Shown here in pieces: positions 48,005-59,174 of a stretch of DNA of 64,000 bases. This DNA comes from Corinectria fuckeliana (lineage: Eukaryota > Ascomycota > Sordariomycetes > Hypocreales > Nectriaceae): assembly GCA_019137255.1 (NCBI GenBank), contig WPDH01000063.1, positions 186,001 to 250,000 of the forward strand, in the 5' to 3' direction. Both the position numbers and the translations under genes were made by a program. The notes under the pieces are model-generated. The model was given only the letters and a program-made list of their open reading frames with translations. It had not been told where the DNA came from and ran no database searches. Each line of letters starts with the position of its first letter. The first letter of the stretch is position 1.

Positions 48005-49868
48005 CTATTGGTGTCGAATCTTCAACGGGTGTGCCTCTGTATTAAGCACATACTTCATTCGCCCGTCGCTCTTCACTTGAAACTCCGAATCCTCTGCAAA
48101 CATCAGATACAAGTACTTGAGCGTCTCGGCAAGCCAGAAACTCTCCATCTTGTCGATCCACTGTCTCGTTTTGTCCTCTTCTTTCTTCATCACACTACGT
48201 AGCCCCGCATACCCTCCCTTGACGCGGCTCATCCCGTTCAGCGCCTCAAAGGCCTCCCACGCCCAGTCCTGCCACTGCTGGTCGCCCGTGGCGCGGTACG
48301 CGTAGTAGAGGCTCTCTATCGTCTCGGGTCGAAGGATATACTCGGGGTTCGTGGGGTAGAAGCCGCTGGCGTCGTAGAAAGGCTGCCACTTCTTTGGGGG
48401 CAGGCGGTTGGCTGATGGTTTGGTAAGTGGTTGGTGATCGTCGACCCAGCGGAATTCTTCGGGGCCGATCCCAGCTGGGCTCTGGCGGTAGACTTCGTAG
48501 TATGATTTGGCAAGCTCAAGGCCAAAATCAACATAGGTCTGGTTCTGGAGGAGCAGACCGCCAAGAATCAGGGAGCCGCCGCAGACGCTAGCCACTGTTG
48601 CATCGCATGGCGATTAGACAAACACAGCTCATGGATAAGTGTGGACAAGATTGTGAGAACTCACAGTGGCTAGACATGGGCACCGTGGTGTTTCCACGAA
48701 ACTCTCCTAGAAAAGTGAGATCCGGTCGGGATGTTGGGGAAGATGCCAGATACTGCATCGATGATTCAGCCGCCAAAACCCAGCTGTCTTTGTACTCGGA
48801 AAACGACACAGGGTCGTACGCGTACATCTTGATGAGGTACTCGTAATAACTGTCGGAGCCGCCTCCCCAGCCAGCCTGGTAATCCCCAAAGTGGCCATTG
48901 TTCAACCGAACATACGTGCCTACGAGACCGGGTAGTCTGAAGCCCTCGGGCTTGGGATGGATCAGATGCGCTTGGGCTCTCTGTGCGAGAGCAGCGTACG
49001 TGGTATTTCCGGTCAAGTCGCTTAGCCGAGTCCACTCGAGAACGAGCGTTCCGAAACAAGTAATAGAGTTATCGTTGTTGCCGAGTCGCCGCGGCCGTGG
49101 GTTGAAAATGACTTCGTCGTCTGGGACCCCACTCGGCGTGTCAAAGGCAATGCTGAGGCTATCCGCAAGAATCTTGGCCGTCTCCAGTAGAGTATTTTTC
49201 AGTCGGGGCTCTTTTACCAGGTGCTTGAATGGGCCAGAGAGCAGGTCATAGGCTGTATCAACATAGGCGCTTGGTTAGTCAGTCAACCCAGCTGGAGTCT
49301 GAAGGCGCAACACAGTTATCGGGGTAGAGCTGAAAAGAACTATACCTGAGAGCAAGCCTCCGAGATAACGAATAGTGGTCTCGAAGAGAGAAATAGCCTG
49401 GCCTGGAACCGCAGTCACAGTGAAGTCGGTCTGGGAAATCTGTCGCAGGATCTTATCCACGATGATGGCTTCGTTCATGAGGATGGCAGTGCTCAGCCCA
49501 TCAACAGCCGTCGCGCCCCACCCATTGCTATCATGGTTAGCCTAGTCGTCACCATGACCCGTGAGCCTCGGACCAAAGCGAGAGGAGACTCACCGATCAT
49601 CCTCGTATGTTTGACCGACAGGAAGCAAGGTATCGTGGGGGGCCGCATATGTTTCGTAGCTGTTCCACGAGAATCGAAAGGCCTCAATGATGGTAGCTGC
49701 TTTCTGGCCATCACCTTTGGGCTTTACGAGGGCTAGCCGCGCGTCCTGGGTTTCTGGACCTGGGCCAGGGTGCGCTGGGCGAGCTTGGAATAAAGCGGCC
49801 AGCAGCTGGTACGCAACAAATGCCGCTACCAGCCATAAGATGACCCGTTGGGCTAGCGGCTTTTTCAT
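48005..49868 (-). CDS. GH47 class I alpha-1,2-mannosidase
   Basis: Four exons, 49868-49594, 49527-49346, 49252-48665 and 48594-48005, give 544 residues. The start ATG at 49868 (MKKPLAQRV) puts a signal anchor at about 8-26, so this is a type II ER/Golgi protein. GH47 marks are FRFSWNSYETYA (about 65-76), NGWGATAVDGLSTAILM, LGNNDNSITCFGTLVLEW, a GWGGGSDSYYEYLIKMY loop, RPETIESLYYAYRATGDQQW (catalytic Glu region) and the C-terminal YVLNTEAHPL, whose Thr binds Ca2+. Family enzymes trim Man9 to Man5-8 N-glycans. In the first GH47 motif the common D of VDSLDTL is replaced (VDGLSTA), so activity or specificity may differ. Intact, with all phases closed. Confidence 0.88.
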
Positions 49869-50450
49869 GTCTTTCCAGAACGCCCAGACGCGGTGAGAAA
49901 CGGATGGGTGGTAAGCTCTAGAAAGAGTTACTGTGTAAGAATGAGGATACGAAGATCTTGACAGCCGATGTCCAAAGGAGATGTCGAAACGAGAACACTC
50001 TGTCCCACCCAAACTCTGGGCAGGGAACCCCCGATCATAAATTTCCCCTGATTCTCGCCACTCGGCGATGCCAACTAGCTGAGGGGGAAAAGGCCCTAAT
50101 TTCCCAGCTTGACTTAACGAAGGAGGCGTGGCGTAGCTGGCGCTCTGGGATTCTAGTCTGCATCGAGTATCGCGGACATGCAGTGGCTGTAGACTATTGC
50201 TTAGTGCTCGAGTTATTGATTTCTGCCCCACCGACTATTGATAGCTTCGTTGGCTTGGTGCTCGACACATCGGCCAACACGCCCAGATTAGGTATCAAAG
50301 GAGTATGGAGGCCGCGCCTCGGATTTAAAGGCAATGACAGAGTACTGGCCTCCCTTCCCACCGTCTTCTTAGCATGCCAATGTTTTTCTTCTCTTACGTC
50401 CGTTACATTCGTTGCATTCGTTACACTCGTTAGGCTCGCTAACTGTCAAT
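49869..50450. other. Divergent promoter region
   Basis: Shared upstream DNA of the GH47 gene (minus) and the secreted protein gene (plus). A CGTTACATTCGTTGCATTCG short direct repeat lies at about 50400-50430 in the leader of the plus gene. Open frames here are chance. Confidence 0.5.
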
Positions 50451-51211
50451 ATGCGCTGGTTCTCTCTTTACAGCGTCGTTGCTGCAGCGTTGCTGCAGGC
50501 CGTCCTCGCCCGCCCGTTGTGTCGTCCTGACCTGTCGACGACAACGCTCGCCACCACAACCGAGGCCTCGTCCACCATCTCGACTGGCTCAACGACCACT
50601 ACCGAGGCCTCGTCCGCTGTCTCGACAGACGCAGCGACTACCACCGAGATCTCGTCCACCACCTCCGCGTCAGCAGAGCCAACTCCCGAGAACCTCATCG
50701 CTAACGGCGATTTTGAAGAAGAGGACCTGTCAGTTTGGAACGTGAGAACCGTGACGATCGAGGAGGACGCCGAGAAAGCTCACTCACCGACCCACTATGT
50801 GTAAGCCTACCTTGATGCTACAATGGTCGAGAATATCTCGCTAACAGAAGTAGCCGCTACTATGTCGATAATCAATTTGTTGTTGGCGGTAACCAGCTCA
50901 ATCAGACCATCAACGGCCTCGATGTGACTCGGCTGTACCGCCTATCATTCTCCGCAGCTGTCTTCGGCTCGCCCGCTCTAGGCGCGGCATCATGCTCATT
51001 GGAAGCTCTACAGAGGAGCACCGTCGTCAAGTCGTGGCAGATTGATACCTCTGTGGTGGACCAGTATACGTCCTACGACGCCGAATTCCCCGTCGATGAT
51101 GAGGACATCACGATTACTCTAAGACTCCGCTGTACTACTGAGGACAGGGTCACGATCGATATTGGCGTGGACGATATTTCCCTGTATGATATTGGACTGG
51201 CACCCGTCTAA
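50451..51211 (+). CDS. Secreted protein with Ser/Thr-rich linker and CBM-like domain
   Basis: Exons 50451-50800 and 50848-51211 (47-nt intron, phase closed) give 237 residues. Signal peptide at 1-20 (LYSVVAAALLQAVLA). A Thr/Ser-rich, probably O-glycosylated linker with repeated TTTEASS units runs to about residue 80. The C-terminal domain starts NLIANGDFEEEDLSVWNV, the usual opening of CBM4/9-like jelly-roll carbohydrate-binding modules, and ends GVDDISLYDIGLAPV, also typical of that fold (V-D-D-x-x-L). Likely a cell-wall or extracellular binding protein with no catalytic domain. Intact. Confidence 0.8.
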
Positions 51212-52106
51212 ATGCATTGCTAGTAGACATAACGCCGGTCAACCTCTTCTATCTGATATGGTTTCAATTCATAGCGCTGTCATCCGGCCGAGGGCTGGAA
51301 AGCACAAGTTTATATTTAGACACCTTTCATTATGTTCTTAATTAAGCGAAGAAAGCCTTCTCAAGCTTCTCCCCCCATGCATCATGGACTTTCGGAACTC
51401 TGGCCGAGGTCATCGCCCAGATTACCATCGCCGTCTTCTTCTTCACGCGCCAGCGTAGACAGATGAACACAATTGACGCTTGGGTGTTATTGCATCTTCC
51501 CGTCATAACAAAATGCAATGCGCACTACGCTGATGCTAAGTACTAAGCTAGCCTAAATGCTGATGCTGCTGAATGTGACAGGTGTGGCTTCTCTCGAGCG
51601 ACATGGTTAGCCCCATTTCGAGCTTCGTTGCTGAGGGCCAAGGTTGGTGATGAGCTTGGTGTGGAATGCCATCCTTATCGGTAATATCATTCGTTGTCGG
51701 CTTCGTATTGAGAGAGGCCAAGTACTCGCCTGCCTCGTCGTCTATGATATTGACCTTGTTAGTTGACGTCCGCTCCGCTTTTTCAACCCATTTGACCCAG
51801 CCACCGTACAACTTTACCTCTGATTAGGGTGTTACAATCGTATGGAATGTCTCTGGTGCTGTATTTTTCTTTGCTCCCACACCATGGATTATGGCTGTGC
51901 ACTGTTCAATAATTCGTACGAATTCTCACTCTCTGCACTTGTGTTGTTGATCGAGGCCTATCACTACTTTATTGGCATGGCTCGATTTGAATTCCAAAAA
52001 TCGCTCTAACGGCTATACCAGTGCCCTTTGTACCAACCTAAAGTTTTCATCCCAATCACAAATCATCAGATTCAGTCGTATACCATCAACTCCAACCCTA
52101 ACCTCT
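51212..52106. other. Intergenic, no supported gene
   Basis: The minus frame at 51548-51811 (87 codons) and short plus frames show no domain. A scrap near 51380-51470 on + reads as a short hydrophobic segment (VIAQITIAVFFFTRQRR) without gene context. Confidence 0.45.
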
Positions 52107-54629
52107 TCAAACGAGTGTGACAGCGTATCTGGTTCCCCCCTTGGTGGAATGAACAGGCACTTCTCCTGGGGCCTGGTCGAACCAACGACAAGCATCTTCA
52201 AAACGTGGGTAATCTGAGTCATGCACTGCAAAAGTCCCGCATCGCTGAAATGTCGACGGTCGGTTCTCAAGCGGACACAGAACAAGCCATCTCGTACTAG
52301 GCGCCCGCCGCACGTCCAGTTCCAGCCCTCCTGCCATGGCCTGCCGGTGCGCCGTCGCTGCTTTCAGGTGATCCAGCACAGCCAAGATATACACTACTCC
52401 GTGTGCCCAGGGTCGCCGTTGAGCGTCGATGACGTTGCTTTCACTCCAGCTCAGACTGAGATCTTGTGGAATCGACGTGTAGCTCCCTGTAGTATCCGGT
52501 AAGAGAAGCGCAGGTCGTCCTTCTCCTTCCATAATTTCTTGATATACAATCTTGGCGGTTGTGAGACGTCCCGCCACTCGCAAAAGGCCGCCCTTGACTT
52601 GTCCGTATAAGTTCTGACTGACTAGGTCAACCTGGGCATCTAAGACCTCCAGCTGCCGAACGTCGGTGTCTGGGTGCATTGGCAGAAACGCGTTGCGGAC
52701 GCCACCATCCGTCGAGGCCCACGACCAGCTCGGAGCAGCATACTCTGAACTCGTTGACTTCATGCCTCTCCAGCACAGTTGGTAGGATATGTTCTCCAAC
52801 CAAAGCCCAGCAACATAACGGTTCCCTAGCAGCTCGCTAAAGGTACTAGCTATACCTCCAAACGCAATCAGCTTGTCTGTGGAAAAGCTCAACTTGCACG
52901 CCGTGTACCGAGAGACGGTCAAGTCCCAGGCCTCTGTGATAGACTGTCCTCTTCTTTGCGCTCCATACAGCGCCTGGGAGAACCGATGCTTTAGCGGCCT
53001 GGGGACTTCTTTGAAGGGCAGCTGGCCGGGGAATGTCTCGCACGCTGTGTCGCCGCGGCATTCCCAGACGACCTGATCGCGCTTGAAGTGGAGGTTGCGA
53101 CGCGAGAGGAGCCGTTCCTGGAGCACCCAGCCACGGTTCATGAGTGGTCCGTCGTCGAGGCCCCGGCTCCAGAGATTCTCAGGCCAGAAGTCGTGCAGGA
53201 CCTCGCCTTGCTCGTCTGTTTTGAAGCGGGCCTTGACTGGCTTTGTAAACATGGGGTCGTGGTCTAGAAATAGACCTGCTGAGCTGTTGGTTGCTTGTGC
53301 CGCTGTCAAATTGCAGGTGGCATTTCTGTACACCTCAGCCATGAGAGCGGACTCTTGCTGCCAGTCTTGCTTATCGTCTTGTATGATGCAGAGCGAGTCT
53401 ATCCACAGATATCTAAACCCGAGCTGCTGCGTGACGACCATGGCATCCTGGAAAGTCTTTGGAAGCCGATTGAATGCCAATATTGCCATCACCGACGCGA
53501 CGTTGCTGGTCATCAGTCTCGTCGGTACAGTGCCCCCCCAGCAGTGGCTAAGGGTGAGATACTGCGAGTTCGGTGGAAGACTGCTACCTTTACAAAGTAC
53601 AGGCGTGATCAAGTCACGAAAGATTCTCTTGGGCCCAACGTCGATGACTCGTGTCGGCATGAAGGCGGACACGTCCTGGAGTTGGCACATGGTGTGTGAG
53701 GCTTCACATTGCTGGATCCATATTTTCGCTAAGGCCATGCTTTGCGCAAGGGAGCCTCCGAGGGGCAAGCCTTGTCCGCCTGTTTCTGTTGCTAGGTGTT
53801 GTTTGCGCAATTAGCATTAGATGCTGTGTTGCGATTGCACGCGGAGGAGTTTCTTACATGTCGATGGTAGGCAGCCCAACGCCGATTGAGTGTGCCACTT
53901 GTGAGATACAAAAGGCTTGCCCAGTTCATATCGCAGAAGATAGAGAGTGGCTTGCCCCAGATCTACCGCATCATACTCATATCTGAGGTAGTTGGGTGGC
54001 TCTGGACCTGCCGTTGCATCCGGGTGCCTCTCGAAGTAGCGCACGAATAGAGCGCATAAATGACATCCAGCTTCACTACGCGCCTCAACCGAGATGGACG
54101 TCGTTACAGAATCGTTAGGCCCACGAAGTTTCTCTAAGATCAGGCGACAAATAGAGCACAAGGGTGACTGATCACGCCTCGGGGTGACTTCCCAGTTCAA
54201 ATCATCCTCAAGTCGGATATCGACGGGCGGCTCGCGACCGTCCTCATTGTTGTCCTCTGACTCGGACCAGAAGCAGCACGCGAGCGTCACCCAGCTGCAC
54301 GCACCTACCGGGCAACCGAAGAACTCCTCGCCATCCGACAGGAACTTGCGGCTGGCGCGCCCACACTGACACTCGGGGTTATCGCTGGAGATGCCGCGGT
54401 CGTCGTCCCAGCTCGCGAACTTGAAGCCGTGGCTGGAGTTGGTGCAGATGTAGTACGGACGGCCCGCGTTGCCATTGCGGTTTCCGGCCGACGTTATCTT
54501 GCGCGTGCAAGGGCGGCTGCAATTGAGGCAGTTGGGCGCGGGCTGGAGAGGGAACTTGGACTCCATGGTGAGGGAGTTGCGCGGCTGGCTCATGCTTGAG
54601 TAGCATACGATGATGGTTTTGGCGTTCAT
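52107..54629 (-). CDS. HET-domain protein with two N-terminal GRF-type zinc fingers
   Basis: Exons 54629-53858 and 53791-52107 (66-nt intron; the junction makes Ser) give 818 residues. In-frame ATGs at 54593 and 54566 are alternative starts. Residues about 33-80 form a GRF zinc finger (NCLNCSRPCTRKI, GRPYYIC, FKFASWDD), and a second, shorter one follows (ECQCGRASRKF, EEFFGCPVGACSWV). The HET domain begins at about residue 335 (YLTLSHCWGG) and continues with FRYLWIDSLCIIQDDKQDW and RGWVLQERLLSRR. HET proteins trigger heterokaryon incompatibility cell death. GRF fingers bind single-stranded nucleic acid in other proteins, so a nucleic-acid-sensing incompatibility factor is an attractive but untested idea. 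Intact. Confidence 0.85.
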
Positions 54630-54792
54630 CACGGAGATGTAACACAGGGAGGGTGCCCGAAGAAACCCCGGTGTGTGCCTTGGGCTGATAGAAGGTGGCT
54701 ATGCTGATCTACCTTGCGCAAGGGAGTGGAGAGGCTGATTGGCAGCTGGTGATTGGGGCTACCTCTTTGGTAGAAGCCGTCTTACCTTCTCG

Positions 54793-55301
54793 TCAGTGGC
54801 AACGAGCAAAGACCACAGCAAACGCAGCTACACCAACAATCATTGACAGATTGTCCCACAAGAACGCAACTACCTGGATATTCCAGCCGTGCCACGACGA
54901 TCCCAGATGATGCATGAAAAACGAGTGTTCGGTCGACTCGTATAGCACATGTGGAATGGCATGGACCGTCGCACCGTTGGAGGAGGATAGAGCACCTGTC
55001 GCTATGTTGCGGCAAGGCGTCCTTTGCAGGAAGCGGGCGATCTCGTGATTGACAAGCACTGGGTCAGTTGACCCCATGACGGCAGGGTACTTTGTCCCTA
55101 CTCGATGTTTATGTCTCTCGAGGGCTGTGGGGAGCTGCTTGAAGAGTTCATGACCTTTTGATACGGCTATTATGTACGTCTTTGGGGAAATCGCGTCAAA
55201 AGTTAGGAACGGTGTACGCCGGCAGCCGATGTCAAGGGCAAGATAGAAGCTGTCAAAGTGACAAGTTATGAAGTAGCGGACAGCATCAACGGGAAGGGTG
55301 T
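54793..55301 (-). CDS. Orphan 3' exon of an unrecognised membrane-associated protein
   Basis: After a possible acceptor CCCTTAG at about 55302, the minus strand is open to a stop at 54793 for 168 codons: TLPVDAVRYFITCHFDSFYL, TPFLTFDAIS, then a C-terminal hydrophobic helix VVAFLWDNLSMIVGVAAFAVVF. The first in-frame ATG is at 55077, which would leave only 94 residues. The longer reading implies an upstream exon that I cannot find. It lies head to head with nothing and tail-adjacent to the promoter of the HET gene. It may be the end of a decayed gene. Confidence 0.35.
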
Positions 55302-58300
55302 TCTAAGGGTAGCCGTCGTAAGTTAGAAGAAACCAAGAGTAGAACTTCTTGATGAGATTTTGTGCCGACGTATTAATTCACAGAGTATATGTCTAGTATC
55401 CCTCTTCGTGGACGTTCTTGCAGGGTTCGTAAGCAGACATCTACATCTCAGGTACCTCGTTGTTTGCGTAGGTTTGATGTATGAGTAGGGGCACATGTTT
55501 CGTTGCCCGTCTGTAGGGTATGTGGGACGATAGTGTAGGGTCGAGTTGGAGGTGTGTGCAAAGTTGGTAGGATGGTGATCGAGATGGAGAAAATGCCATC
55601 GTCAAAACGTGAGATAGAAATACTAATGATCCGAGAAAAAGGATGGAAGGCTAGCGAGTCTTTTTACACCAATGGGCTTGTATGTGGCATTGATGTCTCA
55701 GCAGTAAAGGTGAGGTATCACGGTGATAAATATAGCGGGCTAATTATCCAACTATGCTCCACTGTTATAGCAACCCTACAGCAGCTACCCAGTATAGACA
55801 GCTCATCTAGCGCTTCACAACCTCCCATCTCAATTGGCTGTAGGACGTACCTCGGCGTTGTCGTTTCTCTGCTAGGGAGATGTCACGGTGTAGGCCTACC
55901 TCGTACTTCACCCAGTTTTCGTATCGACTAGTCTTACAAAACATGATTTATCCTCCCACGTGGCCTATGTCTAAGCATCCGCCGAGATCCATGTTAAAAG
56001 TGAAGGGTTGGTGAATGTAAGATGTTGTATTTATCGCCTTTTATTAGCTTAGTTTAGGCAAACGTACCGAGATCAAGCCAAGCCTTTTTGACTCTTCCTT
56101 ATAGGCTATAGGGAATCACAACCTGATGCTGGGATTGACACGAGGTTATTTGGGAAGGACATCTCTCTTTAGATGGATTTGATATGTCCGGAGATTTCTC
56201 AGAGTCAACCAGCGAGCACTCCAAATACTATCGGGCATCCAAGACCCAATCAATATTTCTCAGAGGAGCTCTAGTTGGGAGTGCATCTAGTCAGTCAACT
56301 ATTCTTGGCGCGATATCGATATCAAACATATACTCAACTACCATTCGTAGTCTTAATAGGATGAATCACTTGATGAGTCACTTCTTACCCATTCAACTTC
56401 TTCTTGGGTTCTCCTTTAGAGACTGGCATGCTTTCATCAAAGGCTTCGCGGATGTCGGCATGCGCAATGTGACAAAGATGCGCCATGATACCCGGCATGG
56501 TCGCGAGAACGGCCGCACAGGATACTATTCCACGGACTGTCATTGGAACTCGGTCGTCTTTGTCGATGATGGTATTATAAGTAGCGTAGCGGCAAAGGCG
56601 ACAAAGTTCTAACTTGCATCCATGGTAAACTGCTCCTTCTCGCAAGTAATATCCGTTAGGTCTAGAACATGGTTAGTGACGGCTGCAAGTAGCTCCGACG
56701 GTTCGGGACCCTCGTTGGTGAATGACAGGCAAAGCAGACTTGCACGGTCCTCTAGAAATTCTTATCAAGCTTATAGGACGTGTCGGCGGACGGTGCGTGG
56801 TGCTTTACTACCACTACAGAACAAGGGGATACGTATCCATTAGACGAAGGACAGGGAGGGCCGGTAGACAGATCTAGAGCGGTATCAATGCCAACCAGGA
56901 GAGAACATCATTGAAAGTGCCCGTACAAGCCGCTTATCTGGGTGTTGGTGGGACTTCACTACAATAGAGTTGCCAGCTAGCCGCTTGCTGCTCTTTGCTC
57001 GTCACTCGGCTACTCCGGAAACCCCGCAATCCGGCCATCAACCCACATCTCACGTGGATCAGATTGTCGCCGCCCACGTTTTGCAGCCCGTTGAAGGACA
57101 TTCGGGCTTAGCCTCGCTCCCATTAGGATTAATCATAGCCAAGACCTGTCCTAATGGGGAGCGGCCTGCGTTTATCTCTCAGACTATGACCGGGCAGAAG
57201 CGGGCCCTTCCGTTTTCAATCGAGGAACTATTTTAAGTTTGCAACTAATGATTCTTCAGGTGCCTGAGGACGATGAGTAGATAGTAACTTTGGTGACGGG
57301 CGGCAGCAATGCCACCACCTATCGACTAGGCCTAGTTTGCGGCACAATATTTAAAATTCAGAGACACAACCGTCAGGTGGACTTTCTGTGACTTCAAGGA
57401 TCTACTACAACTCATGTCGCACCATAAGCGGCTTGTGGAGCGTCGAAAACTAGTTGACTGCGCGTCCTTAAAGGGAAACGTAGGAAGTGACGAGCTGAGC
57501 TCAGCGCTGAGTTGGGATGGACCCGCACTCGGTGAGGGACAAATACGACGTCGGCGAAGGATAGAGGAGCTGACGAGAAGGTATTATACGTCGGGGAACG
57601 GGAGAATATTTGTATCATGTTTATATTACTTGCATACGGAGTGAAAGCTCTGTGGATACTACATAGCAGCGGCTTTTATTAGGTACCTAGTCATAGTCAT
57701 AGTCTATCCGACACTGCGGACCACCCGGCATCTCGCTTGATCCCTAGCGTGATTCAGCCCTCTCCTTTCTTTCTGACATGAAACCCGCCGAGGGCGCTGT
57801 GCGGCATCTTGGCGTCGTTATCAGATAGTCGAAGACGCTTAAAGGGACCGCTCAGACTTTGCGCCAGTCCAGAATACGAACTACGTGGCTGAGCATCACA
57901 AGCGTCGCGACTGGACGGTGCCTGCTTTTAGGTCTCTCGAGCTGGCCGAAAAGATGCACGGCCACAGACGCCGGAGCATGGTTTCCCCCTGCAGAACCGG
58001 GGAATAAGATAAGCTGCCCGGTGCTGGAACGGGAATAGCACGACGTCTAATCACGCTTGCTGCGAGTGACCACATGGCTGCACGGGTCCTTGCTGGGAAG
58101 TTGGGGTGACGGCCGGGAGGATGGGACAAATTGTACCACGTATCGGAGGCCCAGGGCCGGTCTCCAAGCCAGGGGGCCTCAAGCCGCTTGCAACCCCAGC
58201 CCGCGCGGGCTGGAGCCAGACTCGTCTCAGCTATGTTGAAAGACCGGGGGACGGGTGGGGACGAAAACGGCCGTGATGAGGACTCCATTCCTGATGCGAC

Positions 58301-59174
58301 GGACGGGACTGGACTTCGGAGGAGTGAAACCGCGGCCTGTTCGGGCTGGCACCATGTCAGATGCGAATCGTCCATTCAGGGCTTCGATGCCCAGCGACGG
58401 ACGCTTCTACTCATCAATCTCATACGACAAGTTGGGGTGTTGGCCGCATCCTTCCAAGGCTTAAACGCAATATGGGAATCGTTTCAAACACCGCCACGTT
58501 TTCCACTACCGGTCGCCCGGTGCAAGTAAGATAGATGCGTTTCAACGAGGCCCGTCCCACCAGAACGACCCGGCCGAAGCTTCTTCCCAGGTACTCCGTA
58601 GCCAGTTGCTGGACTAGGCTCGACGTGAAACTCTCCCACTGCGCACAGAGGTCACGTCACTCGCGGGCTCAGGGTCGACTTTGAGACGCCCTCCGCCTCG
58701 CACCCATTAGTCGAAGCCTCAAGAGCCCAGGGGGGGTCACGCCGCCGACGGGGATATGCCGCTCCACCCTTAACACAGGCAGTTAAGCGGCCTGGACCAA
58801 CGCGTAATGCTTATAATCCCGGCACGATGCCCCAAGGGTGTGCGTCTGCCGTCTGCACCTCGTTTCGCGGGGTTCAAGAATAGGTAGCTTGTTGGTTCTC
58901 TTTTCAATCGCTCCCGTTTCACATACGCCCGCGCGCCCCCCCTCCCCCGCTATCTCCTAGCCACCCCCGTCACCCCTACTTCTTTCCTCCTCCGTCCTCC
59001 TCTCCTGATCCCTCTTCCTTTGCTTACNNTGGTTCTCTTTTCAATCGCCCCCGTCCCCCCCCCCCCCCTGGCAGGATTTGCACCCTTCTATCCTTCCTTT
59101 TGTTTGTTTTTCTCTTCTCTGCGCCACTGTTTAACTATTCAAGACTTTGCGCGCCAGAATATGGGAATGGGAGT
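55302..59174. other. Long gene-poor stretch with an assembly ambiguity
   Basis: Nearly 4 kb without a gene I can support. Frames at 55554-55931 (+), 56184-56612 (+), 56385-56645 (-), 57896-58375 (-) and 58131-58529 (+) overlap on opposite strands and lack domains and splice structure. 58560-58760 is GC-rich. Two N stand at 59028-59029. GGTTCTCTTTTCAATCGC occurs at about 58893 and again at about 59031, and C-rich runs lie at 58936 and 59054. The last 250 bp are a pyrimidine-rich leader to the 7TM gene. Confidence 0.45.

Noticed and set aside
50479..50745. Arg/Pro-rich 88-codon frame
   Set aside because: Shadow of the Ser/Thr-rich linker of the secreted CBM-like protein in another frame.
55554..55931. 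125-codon plus-strand frame
   Set aside because: Low-complexity start, no recognisable domain and no support from splice or codon pattern.
57896..58529. Opposed GC-rich frames of 132 and 159 codons
   Set aside because: They overlap on opposite strands, have no domain, and fit the long open frames expected by chance in GC-rich DNA.
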